From assembly GCA_030043285.1 (NCBI GenBank), contig JASHXZ010000421.1:1-6846 (forward strand): a stretch of DNA of 6,846 bases, given 5' to 3'. Of this stretch, positions 1 through 6,472 are shown in pieces. Position 1 is the stretch's first letter; every line of letters starts with the position of its first letter. This DNA comes from Xanthobacteraceae bacterium. Its GTDB lineage: Bacteria > Pseudomonadota > Alphaproteobacteria > Rhizobiales > Xanthobacteraceae. The translations under genes were made by a program, and so were the position numbers. The notes beneath the pieces are model-generated. The model was not told the origin of the DNA. It did no database searches and saw only the letters and a program-made list of their open reading frames with translations.

Positions 1-1083
1 TTCGAAGCAGAAGTATTCCATGCCGTAGCAGGCAAAGGCAGGGTCGGGCACCATTTCCGCAGACCACGCCTTGAAATTTTGGATCCGCCCTACTTTGACG
101 CTTGGATCGTGGACATAAATCCAGTTGTCGTCGAACTGCTTGCGATCTTTGATCACGAGCGCGACGATCAGGAAATCTCGGTATTTGAGACTAGCCGCGG
201 CGGCCATTACATCGGCCGGAGCGTTCGGCCGCAGAGCCGCGACGAGCTCGCGCATTGGCGCGGATGAGATCACCTGTTCGGCTTCAAAGCTCTCGTGATC
301 GCCACGCGCATTCCGGGCGACAACGGTCCACATTTTCCTCGACGCATCGTGGCGGTATTCCACGCCCTCAAGTCCCATGCGCAGCATGCCGCCATTGTCG
401 CAAATCCGCCGTGTCGCGGCTTCCCACATCATTCCCGGGCCTTTGCGCGGATAGCGAAAAGACTCGGTCAATGTTTTGATGACGAGCTCTTTTGGCACGC
501 GTCGCTGTGGCACGATGGCATTGCGGATCGCCTTCCCCAGCGACAAGCCCTTGATTCGTTGCGCGGCCCAGTCGGCCGAGATTTCACTGCACTTGAGGCC
601 CCAAACCTTCTCGGTATAGGTCTTGAAAAAAATGCGAAAGAGCCGTGCGCCGAATTGGTTGGTCACCCATTCTTCGAAATTTCGCGGCTCGCGGACCGGA
701 AAAAGCCTGCTCTTAAGATAGGATAACACGCATGCCGCGCCCTGGAGTGGACCGAGCTTTATCAGCGCGTTCGTCGCCTTGATCGGATAATCGAAGAGCT
801 TTTTGCGGTAATAGATGCGTGACTTTCGCGGACGGGTCAGAAAGTCGCTGCCGAGAATCTCAGTCCACAAATCTTCAATTTCACTGGACTTTGAGAAAAA
901 ACGGTGGCCGCCGATGTCGACGTGGAAGCCATTGAACCGCTCTGTCCGCGAGATGCCGCCAACATACACCGGATCACGCTCAATAACGGTCACCGGCACC
1001 TTTTCTTTGCTAAGCAAATAGGCGGCCGTCAGACCCGCCGGCCCGGCACCAACGCAAACCACGGACCGCGGATGATCGGCCAT
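1..1083 (-). CDS. FAD-dependent oxidoreductase, UDP-galactopyranose-mutase/HemY-like (partial, C-terminus off the window)
   Basis: The reverse complement reads open from ATG at 1083 to the left edge, 361 codons with no stop. A Rossmann FAD-binding motif lies at the N-terminus (VGAGPAG, residues 11-17, with the acidic E35 ending the second strand), followed by GGISRT (42-47) and DIGGHRFF (56-63). Further on are FFKTYTEKVWG (152-162) and RIQNFKAWS (333-341), blocks I associate with the amine-oxidase/UDP-galactopyranose-mutase-like family. Full members are around 500 residues from memory, so perhaps a third is missing. The substrate is not known; many relatives work on sugar nucleotides or polyprenyl/carotenoid compounds, so none is claimed. 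A GTG two codons upstream (1089) is an alternative start; neither has a strong Shine-Dalgarno. The gene faces away from the transporter operon and is less GC-rich than it, so it is probably functionally unrelated. Confidence 0.88.
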   Translation of the reverse strand, partial: MADHPRSVVCVGAGPAGLTAAYLLSKEKVPVTVIERDPVYVGGISRTERFNGFHVDIGGHRFFSKSSEIEDLWTEILGSDFLTRPRKSRIYYRKKLFDYPIKATNALIKLGPLQGAACVLSYLKSRLFPVREPRNFEEWVTNQFGARLFRIFFKTYTEKVWGLKCSEISADWAAQRIKGLSLGKAIRNAIVPQRRVPKELVIKTLTESFRYPRKGPGMMWEAATRRICDNGGMLRMGLEGVEYRHDASRKMWTVVARNARGDHESFEAEQVISSAPMRELVAALRPNAPADVMAAAASLKYRDFLIVALVIKDRKQFDDNWIYVHDPSVKVGRIQNFKAWSAEMVPDPAFACYGMEYFCFE

Positions 1084-1105
1084 TTCCACTGCAACCCCGG
1101 TTGGC

Positions 1106-1133
1106 TCCCTAGCACGCGACAATTGAGAGTCAA
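1106..1133 (-). promoter_or_regulatory. weak candidate promoter for the FAD oxidoreductase
   Basis: On the minus strand TTGACT (1133-1128) is followed after 16 bases by TAGGGA (1111-1106), itself preceded by TGC as in an extended -10 element. The -35 is good (5 of 6 to TTGACA), but the -10 is poor. It would give a leader of roughly 15-20 bases before the ATG at 1083. This is a tentative reading of a divergent intergenic region. Confidence 0.22.
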
Positions 1134-1297
1134 GCGAGAGAAGTGCCGTAGCCCGATCCGTCCCGCCTTTTGGCTGTTCGATGTCGGCTATCGTACTGCT
1201 TTTCGGCCGCCAGCCGCATCAACGCGTGGATAGTCTCATCGTGCCGGCGCCCGAAAACCTGCCATCGCGGTCGGGGGAGCGTGAAGGTACCGCCCGC

Positions 1298-1326
1298 TTG
1301 CGCAAAACTCCCCGCCTTTCTACAAA
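1298..1326 (+). promoter_or_regulatory. candidate promoter for the ABC importer operon
   Basis: TTGCGC (1298-1303) and TACAAA (1321-1326) are separated by exactly 17 bases. The first matches the housekeeping -35 at 3 of 6 positions, the second the -10 at 4 of 6. Initiation near 1333 would leave a leader of about 28 bases carrying the GGGAGG ribosome binding site at 1350-1355. No clear operator was seen, and no regulator gene lies in the window. The remainder of 1084-1360 shows no gene or RNA that I can support. Confidence 0.35.
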
Positions 1327-1360
1327 TGCCGGTCAGGGCACTGTGCCAAGGGAGGAAAAC

Positions 1361-2572
1361 ATGCGCGCGACGATGAGACCGTGGATTTTGGGGGGCGCGG
1401 CGCTCGCTGTGGTCGCCGGCGCGGCAGGGATCGAACAGGTGGCGGCGCAGGGCATGATGGCGGCGCAAAAGACCATCAAGATCGGCTTCATCTCGACCTT
1501 CAGCGGCCCCGCCGCGGCGATCGGCAACGACATGCGCAATTCCTTCGAGCTCGGGCTCGACCATGCCGGCCGCAAGCTCGGCGGCCTGCCGGTCCAGGTC
1601 ATCTACGAGGACGACCAGATCAAGCCCGACGTCGGCGTGCAGAAGACGCAGAAGCTGATCCAGTCCGACAAGGTCGATTTCATCGTCGGCTACATCTGGT
1701 CGAACGTGATGGTCGCTTCGCTCAAGCCGCTGATCGATTCCAAGACCGTGACGCTGGTCACCAATGCCGGGGCTTCGGAACTCGCCGGCGCGATGTGCTC
1801 GCCCTATGTGTTCTCAACGTCGTGGCAGAACGATCAGACGCCGGCCGCGATCGGCACCTACATGAACCAGAAGGGCGTCAAGAGCGCGTTCCTGATGGGG
1901 CCGAACTACATCGCCGGCAAGGACATGCTCAACGGCGTGCAGTCCACGTTCAAAGGCAAGATCGTCGGCCAGGAGCTGACGCGCTGGCCTGACCAGCTCG
2001 ACTTTTCCGCCGAGCTGTCGAAAGCCCGCGCCGCCCACCCCGACGCCATCTTCGCGTTCTATCCCGGCGGCGCCGGCATCCAGTTCGTGACGCAATACGC
2101 GCAGAGCGGACTGAAGGGCCAGATTCCGCTCTACACCGCGTTCACCATCGACGATCTGTCGCTGCCGCGGCTCAAGGATCTCGCGGTCGGCGTTCCCGGC
2201 GCGCAAAACTGGGTCAACGACCTCCCCAACGAGACCAACAAAAAGTTCGTCGCCGACTATAGGGCGAAGTACAAGACCTCGCCGTCGTTCTACGGTGCCG
2301 ACACCTACGACGCGGTGCCGCTGCTCGACTCCGCGGTCAGGGCGGTGCACGGCAACATCGCCGACAAGGAAGGCCTACGCAAAGCGATCGAGCGCGCCAA
2401 CTTCAAGTCGGTGCGCGGCGACTTCAAATTCGGCAACAACCACATCCCGATCCAGAACTTCTATCTGCAGGATGCCGCCAAGAATTCCGACGGCAGCTAT
2501 TCGCTGCACACCGTGTCGCTCATCGTCAAAAACGACCAGGACAAGTTCCACGACAAGTGCCCGATGAAGTGA
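1361..2572 (+). CDS. Periplasmic substrate-binding protein of a HAAT/Liv-type ABC importer (Peripla_BP_6, LivK-like)
   Basis: This 403-residue protein captures a solute in the periplasm for the LivHMGF-type transporter encoded directly downstream. The ATG at 1361 is chosen because a strong GGGAGG lies 5 bases upstream and because the protein then opens with a signal peptide: basic MRATMR, a hydrophobic stretch at about 8-22, and a small-residue cleavage region near VAAQ (27-30). The mature part starts with TIKIGFISTFSGPAAAIG (38-54), the usual first strand and ligand loop of the type I fold. WSNVMVASLKPLID (113-126), TSWQND (153-158) and FYGADTYDAVPLL (310-322) are further family-like blocks. 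There are only two cysteines, C146 in CSPYVF and C400 in the C-terminal tail. The substrate is unknown: CSPYVFSTSWQND and QNFYLQ recall aromatic-acid-binding proteins of Rhodopseudomonas, which is a memory-based inference. An in-frame ATG at 1181 would add 60 residues before the signal peptide and is not credible. Confidence 0.93.
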   Translation: MRATMRPWILGGAALAVVAGAAGIEQVAAQGMMAAQKTIKIGFISTFSGPAAAIGNDMRNSFELGLDHAGRKLGGLPVQVIYEDDQIKPDVGVQKTQKLIQSDKVDFIVGYIWSNVMVASLKPLIDSKTVTLVTNAGASELAGAMCSPYVFSTSWQNDQTPAAIGTYMNQKGVKSAFLMGPNYIAGKDMLNGVQSTFKGKIVGQELTRWPDQLDFSAELSKARAAHPDAIFAFYPGGAGIQFVTQYAQSGLKGQIPLYTAFTIDDLSLPRLKDLAVGVPGAQNWVNDLPNETNKKFVADYRAKYKTSPSFYGADTYDAVPLLDSAVRAVHGNIADKEGLRKAIERANFKSVRGDFKFGNNHIPIQNFYLQDAAKNSDGSYSLHTVSLIVKNDQDKFHDKCPMK

Positions 2573-2593
2573 GCGGTATCTATGACCCTATCT

Positions 2594-2700
2594 CCTCATC
2601 CTGAGGCGGCCGCGCAGCGGCCCTCGAAGGATGCAGGCCGAGGCGCCGCGGCCTCACCCTTCGAGGCTCGGCGCTTAGCGCCGAGCGCCTCAGGATGAGG
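2594..2700. repeat. Compound palindromic (multi-hairpin) interspersed repeat inside the operon
   Basis: A perfect 14-bp inverted repeat bounds the element: CCTCATCCTGAGGC at 2594-2607 and its complement at 2687-2700. Inside are a hairpin GGCCGC/GCGGCC (2608-2613 with 2617-2622), a second long-range stem CCTCGAAGG/CCTTCGAGG (2622-2630 with 2658-2666) enclosing GAGGC/GCCTC (2640-2644 with 2651-2655), and a hairpin GCTCGGCG/CGCCGAGC (2666-2673 with 2679-2686). The whole can fold like a cloverleaf. The end sequences and the CCTCGAAGGATG core match repeats I remember as very numerous in Bradyrhizobium and Rhodopseudomonas genomes. It encodes no protein. By analogy with intercistronic REP elements such as that between malE and malF in E. 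coli, it may stabilise the upstream binding-protein message. Confidence 0.9.
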
Positions 2701-2703
2701 TGA
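2697..2703 (+). promoter_or_regulatory. Ribosome binding site of livH formed by the end of the repeat
   Basis: GAGGTGA (2697-2703) is a strong Shine-Dalgarno match, with GAGG ending 6 bases before the GTG at 2707. Its GAGG is the last four bases of the repeat's outer stem, which pairs with CCTC at 2594-2597. Folded mRNA would therefore hide the site. An in-frame ATG-AGG-TGA (2695-2703) overlaps it; its TGA closes the frame just upstream, so GTG 2707 is the first start available to livH. Confidence 0.7.
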
Positions 2704-2706
2704 CGG

Positions 2707-3624
2707 GTGCTCTACTTCATCGAGCAGTGCCTCAACGGCGTGCAGCTCGGCATGCTGTTGTTCCTGCTCGCCGCCGGATTGACGCTGATCTTCGGCATCA
2801 TGGATCTGGTCAATCTGGCGCACGGCTCGCTGTACATGCTCGGCGCCTATTTCGCCGCGACCTTTGCGGCATTCACCGACAGCTTCGTGCTCGGCGCGCT
2901 CTTGGCGCTGGTCGCTACCGCAATCTGCGGCATGGTGCTGGAAGTGATCGCGATCCGGCCGCTCTACGGCCGCCCGCACCTCGATCATGTGCTCGGCACG
3001 TTCGGGTTGTTGCTGTTCTTCAACGAGCTGGTGCGGCTCGTCTGGGGTCCCGCCGGCATGACGCTGTCGCTGCCGAGTGAAATGCTCACCGCGGTGCAGA
3101 TCATTCCCGGCCTGTATTATCCGCTCTATCGCCTTGTCATCATCCTGGTGGCGCTTGCGGTCGCGGCGCTGCTTTACGTCGTGGTGATGCGCACCCGGCT
3201 CGGCATGCTGATCCGCGCCGGCGCCTCGAACCGTGAAATGGTCGGTGCGCTCGGCGTCAACATCAAGCTCCTGTACACGCTGGTGTTCGGGCTCGGCGCC
3301 ACGCTCGCCGGCTTTGCCGGCCTGATGCAGGCGCCGATCCTGACCGTGCAGATCGGCATGGGCGAGAACATCCTCATCCTCGCATTCGTCGTCATCATCA
3401 TCGGCGGCATCGGCTCGATCCGCGGCGCCTTCGTCGCCGCGCTCATTGTCGGCCTGATCGACACGCTGGGCCGCGCTTTCCTGCCCGACGTGCTGCACTC
3501 GATGCTCAGCGTCGACGCCGCGCTGACCTTGGCGCCGGCGATTTCGTCGATGTCGATCTACATGCTGATGGCCGCGGTTCTGGTGTTTCGGCCGGAAGGT
3601 CTGTTCCCGGCGGCGAGCCGATGA
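2707..3624 (+). CDS. livH: LivH-type ABC transporter permease
   Basis: This 305-residue inner-membrane permease forms half of the channel with the LivM-type protein downstream. It is almost wholly hydrophobic, with about eight likely membrane segments. The N-terminal block GLTLIFGIMDLVNLAHGSLYMLGAY (24-48) is the diagnostic LivH signature. The cytoplasmic loop GMLIRAGASNREMVGALGVNI (166-186) is the usual contact for the ATPases, and GGIGSIRGAFVAALIVGLID (233-252) is the typical late segment. The GTG start at 2707 is the first one possible, since a TGA lies in frame at 2701-2703, and it gives the normal family N-terminus (MLYFIEQCLNGVQLG). Its stop overlaps the livM start in an ATGA, pointing to coupled translation. 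Length is normal. The family is certain, the substrate is not. Confidence 0.95.
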   Translation: MLYFIEQCLNGVQLGMLLFLLAAGLTLIFGIMDLVNLAHGSLYMLGAYFAATFAAFTDSFVLGALLALVATAICGMVLEVIAIRPLYGRPHLDHVLGTFGLLLFFNELVRLVWGPAGMTLSLPSEMLTAVQIIPGLYYPLYRLVIILVALAVAALLYVVVMRTRLGMLIRAGASNREMVGALGVNIKLLYTLVFGLGATLAGFAGLMQAPILTVQIGMGENILILAFVVIIIGGIGSIRGAFVAALIVGLIDTLGRAFLPDVLHSMLSVDAALTLAPAISSMSIYMLMAAVLVFRPEGLFPAASR

Positions 3625-4604
3625 AAGCGGCGCGGAAAGCGTTCGGCGTCCCCCTGCCTGCTTCCTGGTTCACGCCGCGCGCGGCATTGCCGGCACTTGT
3701 CCTGGTCATTCTCGGCTTGGTGCCGGTCTACGCCGCCGCGACCGGCGACCCGTTCGCGCTGACCTTGTTCGGCCGCATCGAAATCCTGTCGATTGCCGCG
3801 GTCAGCCTGAACCTGATCATGGGCTATGGCGGCATGGCGAGCTTCGGCCACGCCGCCTATCTCGGCATCGGCGGTTACGCCGTCGGCATTCTGTGGAAGG
3901 AAGGCATCGCGTCGGGCTTCGTGCAATGGCCGGCGGCGATCGCGGTATCGGCCTTGTTCGCGCTCGTGGTCGGCGCGCTCAGCCTGCGCACGCGCGGCGT
4001 CTATTTCATCATGATCACGCTCGCGTTTGCCCAAATGGTCTATTACGTGGCGCAGGGCCTCGATCGTTATGGCGGCGACGATGGCATGACCATCGGCGGC
4101 CGCAGCAGCTTCGCCGGCATCGTCAACCTCAACAACGCGACGCAGCTTTATTATCTGTGCTTCGCGCTGCTGTTGGCCAGCCTGTTTCTGGTGTGGCGTC
4201 TCGTCAATTCGCGCTTCGGCCTGATCATCCAGGGCGCGCGCTCCAACGAACGGCGGCTGCGCGCCATCGGCATCTCGCCGTTTCGCTACAAGCTCGTCTG
4301 CTTCGTCATTGCCGGCGGCCTGTGCGGACTGTCCGGCGCGCTCCTTGCCAATCACACCAACTTCATCAGCCCGGCGATGATGTATTGGACGCGCTCCGGC
4401 GATCTGATGGTGATGGTGATCCTCGGCGGCCTCGGCTCGTTGTTTGGTCCGCTGCTCGGCACGGTGACGTATCTTCTGCTCGAGGAGGCGCTGTCGCGGG
4501 TCACCGAATATCCCGGCCTGTTCATCGGCCCTGCCCTCCTCCTGGTGGCGATTTTCATGCACGGCGGCATCGAGGGACTGTTTGGAGCGCGGCGCCGTGA
4601 CTGA
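3621..4604 (+). CDS. livM: LivM-type ABC transporter permease
   Basis: This is the second channel subunit, 327 residues. After a short basic N-terminus (MKAARKAF) and a first membrane segment (about 22-40), the signature SLNLIMGYGGMASFGHAAYLGIGGYAVG (62-89) appears, followed by LRTRGVYFIMITLAFAQMVYYVA (122-144), which is typical of LivM. The ATPase-contact loop is at about 199-221 (FGLIIQGARSNERRLRAIGIS), and MVMVILGGLGSLFGPLLG (263-280) is the usual C-terminal block. The ATG at 3621 overlaps the livH stop by four bases (ATGA); no good ribosome site stands before it, so translation probably depends on ribosomes ending livH. The protein lacks the long N-terminal extension of E. coli LivM. The stop at 4602-4604 lies inside livG. 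Confidence 0.95.
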   Translation: MKAARKAFGVPLPASWFTPRAALPALVLVILGLVPVYAAATGDPFALTLFGRIEILSIAAVSLNLIMGYGGMASFGHAAYLGIGGYAVGILWKEGIASGFVQWPAAIAVSALFALVVGALSLRTRGVYFIMITLAFAQMVYYVAQGLDRYGGDDGMTIGGRSSFAGIVNLNNATQLYYLCFALLLASLFLVWRLVNSRFGLIIQGARSNERRLRAIGISPFRYKLVCFVIAGGLCGLSGALLANHTNFISPAMMYWTRSGDLMVMVILGGLGSLFGPLLGTVTYLLLEEALSRVTEYPGLFIGPALLLVAIFMHGGIEGLFGARRRD

Positions 4605-5358
4605 GCCGCTCTTGCAGGTCGACGGTCTGACTAAGCGCTTCGGCGGGGTGGTGGCGGCCGACGCCATCGCGCTCGATATCGCGGCCGGCGAATGCCACGC
4701 CGTCATCGGCCCGAACGGCGCCGGCAAGACCACGCTGATCGGACTGCTGGCCGGCGAGATCGCGCCGGAGCGCGGCAGCATCCGCTTCGACGGCCGCGAC
4801 GTCACCGCCGTCGCGGTGCACAGGCGCAGCCAGCTCGGCCTCGCCCGATCGTTTCAGATAACGTCGCTGTTTGCCGACTTCACCGCGCTCGACAACGTCG
4901 CGCTCGCCGTGCAGGCCCGTTCCGGCCATTCGTTCCAGTTTTGGCAAGACGCGCGCAGGCAGGCCGCGCTGCGCGAGCCGGCGCTGCAAGCGCTCGACGC
5001 GGTCGGGCTCGCCGCACGCGCCGACGCCCGCGTCGACAGGCTCAGCCACGGCGAGCAGCGCCAGCTCGAAATCGCCGTGGCGCTTGCCGGCAAGCCGCGC
5101 CTCCTGTTGCTCGACGAACCGATGGCCGGCCTCGGCGCCGACGAATCCGCCCGCATGGTCGCCATGCTGCGCCGGCTCAAAGGCGACGTCACCATGCTGT
5201 TGATCGAGCACGACATGGAGACGGTGTTTGCGCTCGCCGACCGCATCACCGTGCTGGTCTACGGCCGCGTCATCGCCAGCGGCGATCCGCTGGCCGTGCG
5301 CGCCGATGCCGCGGTGCGCGAAGCTTATCTGGGCGAACAGGACGCGCGCCATGTCTGA
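4597..5358 (+). CDS. livG: LivG-type ABC transporter ATP-binding protein
   Basis: One of the two cytoplasmic ATPases that drive the importer, 253 residues from the GTG at 4597. It has Walker A GPNGAGKTT (38-46), Q-loop Q87 in RSFQITSLF, signature LSHGEQ (149-154), Walker B LLLLDE (169-174) with catalytic E174, D-loop AGLGADES (177-184) and switch histidine H205 in LIEHD. All catalytic residues are present, so it should be active. GTG 4597 overlaps livM by 8 bases and has GGAG 9 bases upstream; a TTG at 4582 in the same frame would add five residues and is less likely. The signature has His in place of the second-position Gly/Tyr of classic forms (LSGGQ, LPYGQ). Many LivG/UrtD-like proteins share this LSHG form, as I recall. 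Confidence 0.94.
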   Translation: MTEPLLQVDGLTKRFGGVVAADAIALDIAAGECHAVIGPNGAGKTTLIGLLAGEIAPERGSIRFDGRDVTAVAVHRRSQLGLARSFQITSLFADFTALDNVALAVQARSGHSFQFWQDARRQAALREPALQALDAVGLAARADARVDRLSHGEQRQLEIAVALAGKPRLLLLDEPMAGLGADESARMVAMLRRLKGDVTMLLIEHDMETVFALADRITVLVYGRVIASGDPLAVRADAAVREAYLGEQDARHV

Positions 5359-6088
5359 GCAAAAAAACGGGCCGGCCGACGGCGCATTGCTCGACGTATC
5401 CGGCATCGAGACGAGCTACGGCTTGAGCCGCGTGCTGTTCGGCGTGTCGCTCAAGGTCAGGCCGGGCGAGATGGTGTCGCTCTTGGGCCGCAACGGCATG
5501 GGCAAGACCACGACGGTGCGCTCGATCATGGGATTGACGCGCGCCACCGCCGGCGCGATCCGCTTCGCCGGCGCCGACATTCGCACGCTGCCGTCGTATC
5601 GGATCGCCAAGCTCGGCATCGGTCTCGTTCCCGAAGGCCGCCAGGTGTTTCCCAACCTCACGGCGCGCGAAAATCTGATCGCGACCGCCGCCAATCGCAC
5701 CGGCGCCGCTGCGCCGTGGACACTCGACAAGGTGTTTGCGCTGTTTCCACGTCTTGCCGCGCGGGCCGGCAGCATGGCGAACCTGTTGTCGGGCGGCGAG
5801 CAGCAGATGCTCGCCATCGGCCGCGCGCTGATGACCAATCCGCGCCTGCTCATCCTCGACGAGGCCACCGAAGGCTTGGCGCCGCTCATTCGCGACGAAA
5901 TCTGGCGCTGTCTCGCTGCGCTGCGCGCCGGCGGTCAAGCCATCCTGGTGATCGACAAGAATGTCGATGCACTCACCCGCATTGCCGACCGCCACACGAT
6001 TATCGAGCGCGGCCGCGTGGTGTGGACCGGCAGTTCGGCCGAGTTGACAGCCGCCGCCGACGTCCAGCATCGCTATCTCGGCATTTGA
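5351..6088 (+). CDS. livF: LivF-type ABC transporter ATP-binding protein
   Basis: The second ATPase of the importer, 245 residues from the ATG at 5351. The LivF hallmarks are Walker A GRNGMGKTT (46-54), the PEGRQVFPNLT block at the Q-loop (94-104), signature LSGGEQQ (146-152) and Walker B LLILDEATEGLAP (166-178). The switch-histidine position is Asn (N204 in IDKN). E. coli LivF also has Asn there (VEQN), so this is a family trait and not damage; here VEQ is replaced by IDK. The start overlaps livG by 8 bases, with AGGA about 8 bases upstream. It is the last gene of the operon and is followed by a probable terminator. An upstream in-frame start would extend it deep into livG and is rejected. 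Confidence 0.95.
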   Translation: MSEQKNGPADGALLDVSGIETSYGLSRVLFGVSLKVRPGEMVSLLGRNGMGKTTTVRSIMGLTRATAGAIRFAGADIRTLPSYRIAKLGIGLVPEGRQVFPNLTARENLIATAANRTGAAAPWTLDKVFALFPRLAARAGSMANLLSGGEQQMLAIGRALMTNPRLLILDEATEGLAPLIRDEIWRCLAALRAGGQAILVIDKNVDALTRIADRHTIIERGRVVWTGSSAELTAAADVQHRYLGI

Positions 6089-6126
6089 AGCGCCTGCGCC
6101 GTCGCCCTTCCGGTGCTCTACCGCAA

Positions 6127-6142
6127 GGCGCTGGCAAGCGCC
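6127..6142. other. Small hairpin downstream of livF
   Basis: GGCGCT and AGCGCC form a 6-bp stem around the loop GGCA, 39 bases after the livF stop. It has no T-run and is weaker than the hairpin at 6189-6217. It may only protect the 3' end of the message, or be chance in GC-rich DNA. Confidence 0.3.
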
Positions 6143-6188
6143 CTATGGCAGAGTCAAGTGGAACCCGACAACGGACTCGTTTTCGATA

Positions 6189-6217
6189 AACGGGCCGGCC
6201 CTAATGGCCGGCCCGTT
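6189..6217. terminator. Probable bidirectional transcription terminator between livF and the csbD-like gene
   Basis: A perfect 12-bp GC-rich stem, AACGGGCCGGCC (6189-6200) with its complement at 6206-6217, closes on the loop CTAAT. It lies between two convergent genes, 100 bases after livF and 25 bases past the stop of the minus-strand gene. Neither side has a strong uninterrupted T-run (ATTTCC then GTTTTGCTTTT on the right). Termination is therefore inferred mainly from stem strength and position. Confidence 0.7.
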
Positions 6218-6242
6218 GCCATTTCCGCTTCGTGTTTTGCTT

Positions 6243-6422
6243 TTACTCGGTTCCGTGCCGGATGGCGTCCTTGATGTCGCCCGCGACCTTGTGGGCGGAG
6301 CCTTCGGCCTTATCCAACTTGCCTTCGGCTTCTTTTTCTTTGTTCCCGGTCACCTTGCCGACGGTCTCTTTCACCGTACCTTCGACTTTTTTTGCGGTTC
6401 CTTTGATGTGCTCGCGATCCAT
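6243..6422 (-). CDS. CsbD-family small stress protein
   Basis: This encodes 59 residues of a small, very hydrophilic, Lys/Glu-rich protein with no signal peptide. MDREHIKGTAKKVEGTVKE opens it, and GKVTGNKEKEAEGKLDKAEG follows; these alternating Lys/Glu/Gly helices are the CsbD pattern. The family is named after a sigma-B-dependent Bacillus stress gene; its molecular function is not established. The ATG at 6422 is chosen over one at 6449 because AGGAG stands 6 bases upstream (6433-6429), CsbD homology begins there, and the longer form would start within the -10 element of the promoter described separately. That promoter is of the EcfG type, so expression in the general stress response is expected. 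It is convergent with livF and not part of that operon. Confidence 0.92.
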   Translation of the reverse strand: MDREHIKGTAKKVEGTVKETVGKVTGNKEKEAEGKLDKAEGSAHKVAGDIKDAIRHGTE

Positions 6423-6447
6423 GTAAAACTCCTGTCGTTTGATGATC

Positions 6448-6472
6448 AACGTTGCACGCCAAAGCTCGTTCC
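6448..6472 (-). promoter_or_regulatory. EcfG (general stress sigma factor) promoter of the csbD-like gene
   Basis: On the minus strand GGAAC (6472-6468) and CGTT (6451-6448) are separated by 16 bases. This is the published consensus for EcfG-type sigma factors of alphaproteobacteria, GGAAC-N16/17-CGTT, with every fixed base matched. Initiation a few bases after CGTT leaves a leader of roughly 20 bases that includes the AGGAG site. The match of a stress-sigma promoter to a CsbD gene supports both calls. Confidence 0.87.

Noticed and set aside
79..726. Plus-strand open frames opposite the FAD oxidoreductase
   Set aside because: The minus strand encodes a continuous 361-residue protein with FAD-binding motifs; these frames have no domain and no supporting start context.
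1123..1133. TTGA-GAG-TCAA palindrome as an FNR/FixK box
   Set aside because: The FNR/FixK consensus needs TTGAT-N4-ATCAA; here the half-sites lack the T/A and the spacer is three bases.
1181..1360. In-frame 60-residue N-terminal extension of the binding protein
   Set aside because: It would bury the signal peptide inside the protein, and the ATG at 1361 has a strong ribosome site directly upstream.
2596..3498. 300-codon open frame on the minus strand over livH and the repeat
   Set aside because: Low-complexity Asp/Glu/Gln/His/Arg composition and full overlap with livH show a reading-frame shadow.
3558..4805. 415-codon open frame on the minus strand across livH, livM and livG
   Set aside because: It is antisense to three well-supported genes, is Arg/Ala/Asp/Gln/His-rich as expected of the complement of GC-rich membrane-protein codons, and has no domain.
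4555..5406. 283-codon minus-strand frame opposite livG
   Set aside because: Antisense to an intact ATPase with all motifs; no recognisable protein.
5960..5965. Asn at the H-loop of LivF as a sign of an inactive ATPase
   Set aside because: E. coli LivF also has Asn at this position (VEQN), so it is normal for the family.
6423..6449. Nine-residue longer start for the CsbD-like protein (ATG 6449)
   Set aside because: That ATG overlaps the -10 element of the EcfG promoter, so it would not be in the transcript; ATG 6422 has AGGAG at good spacing.
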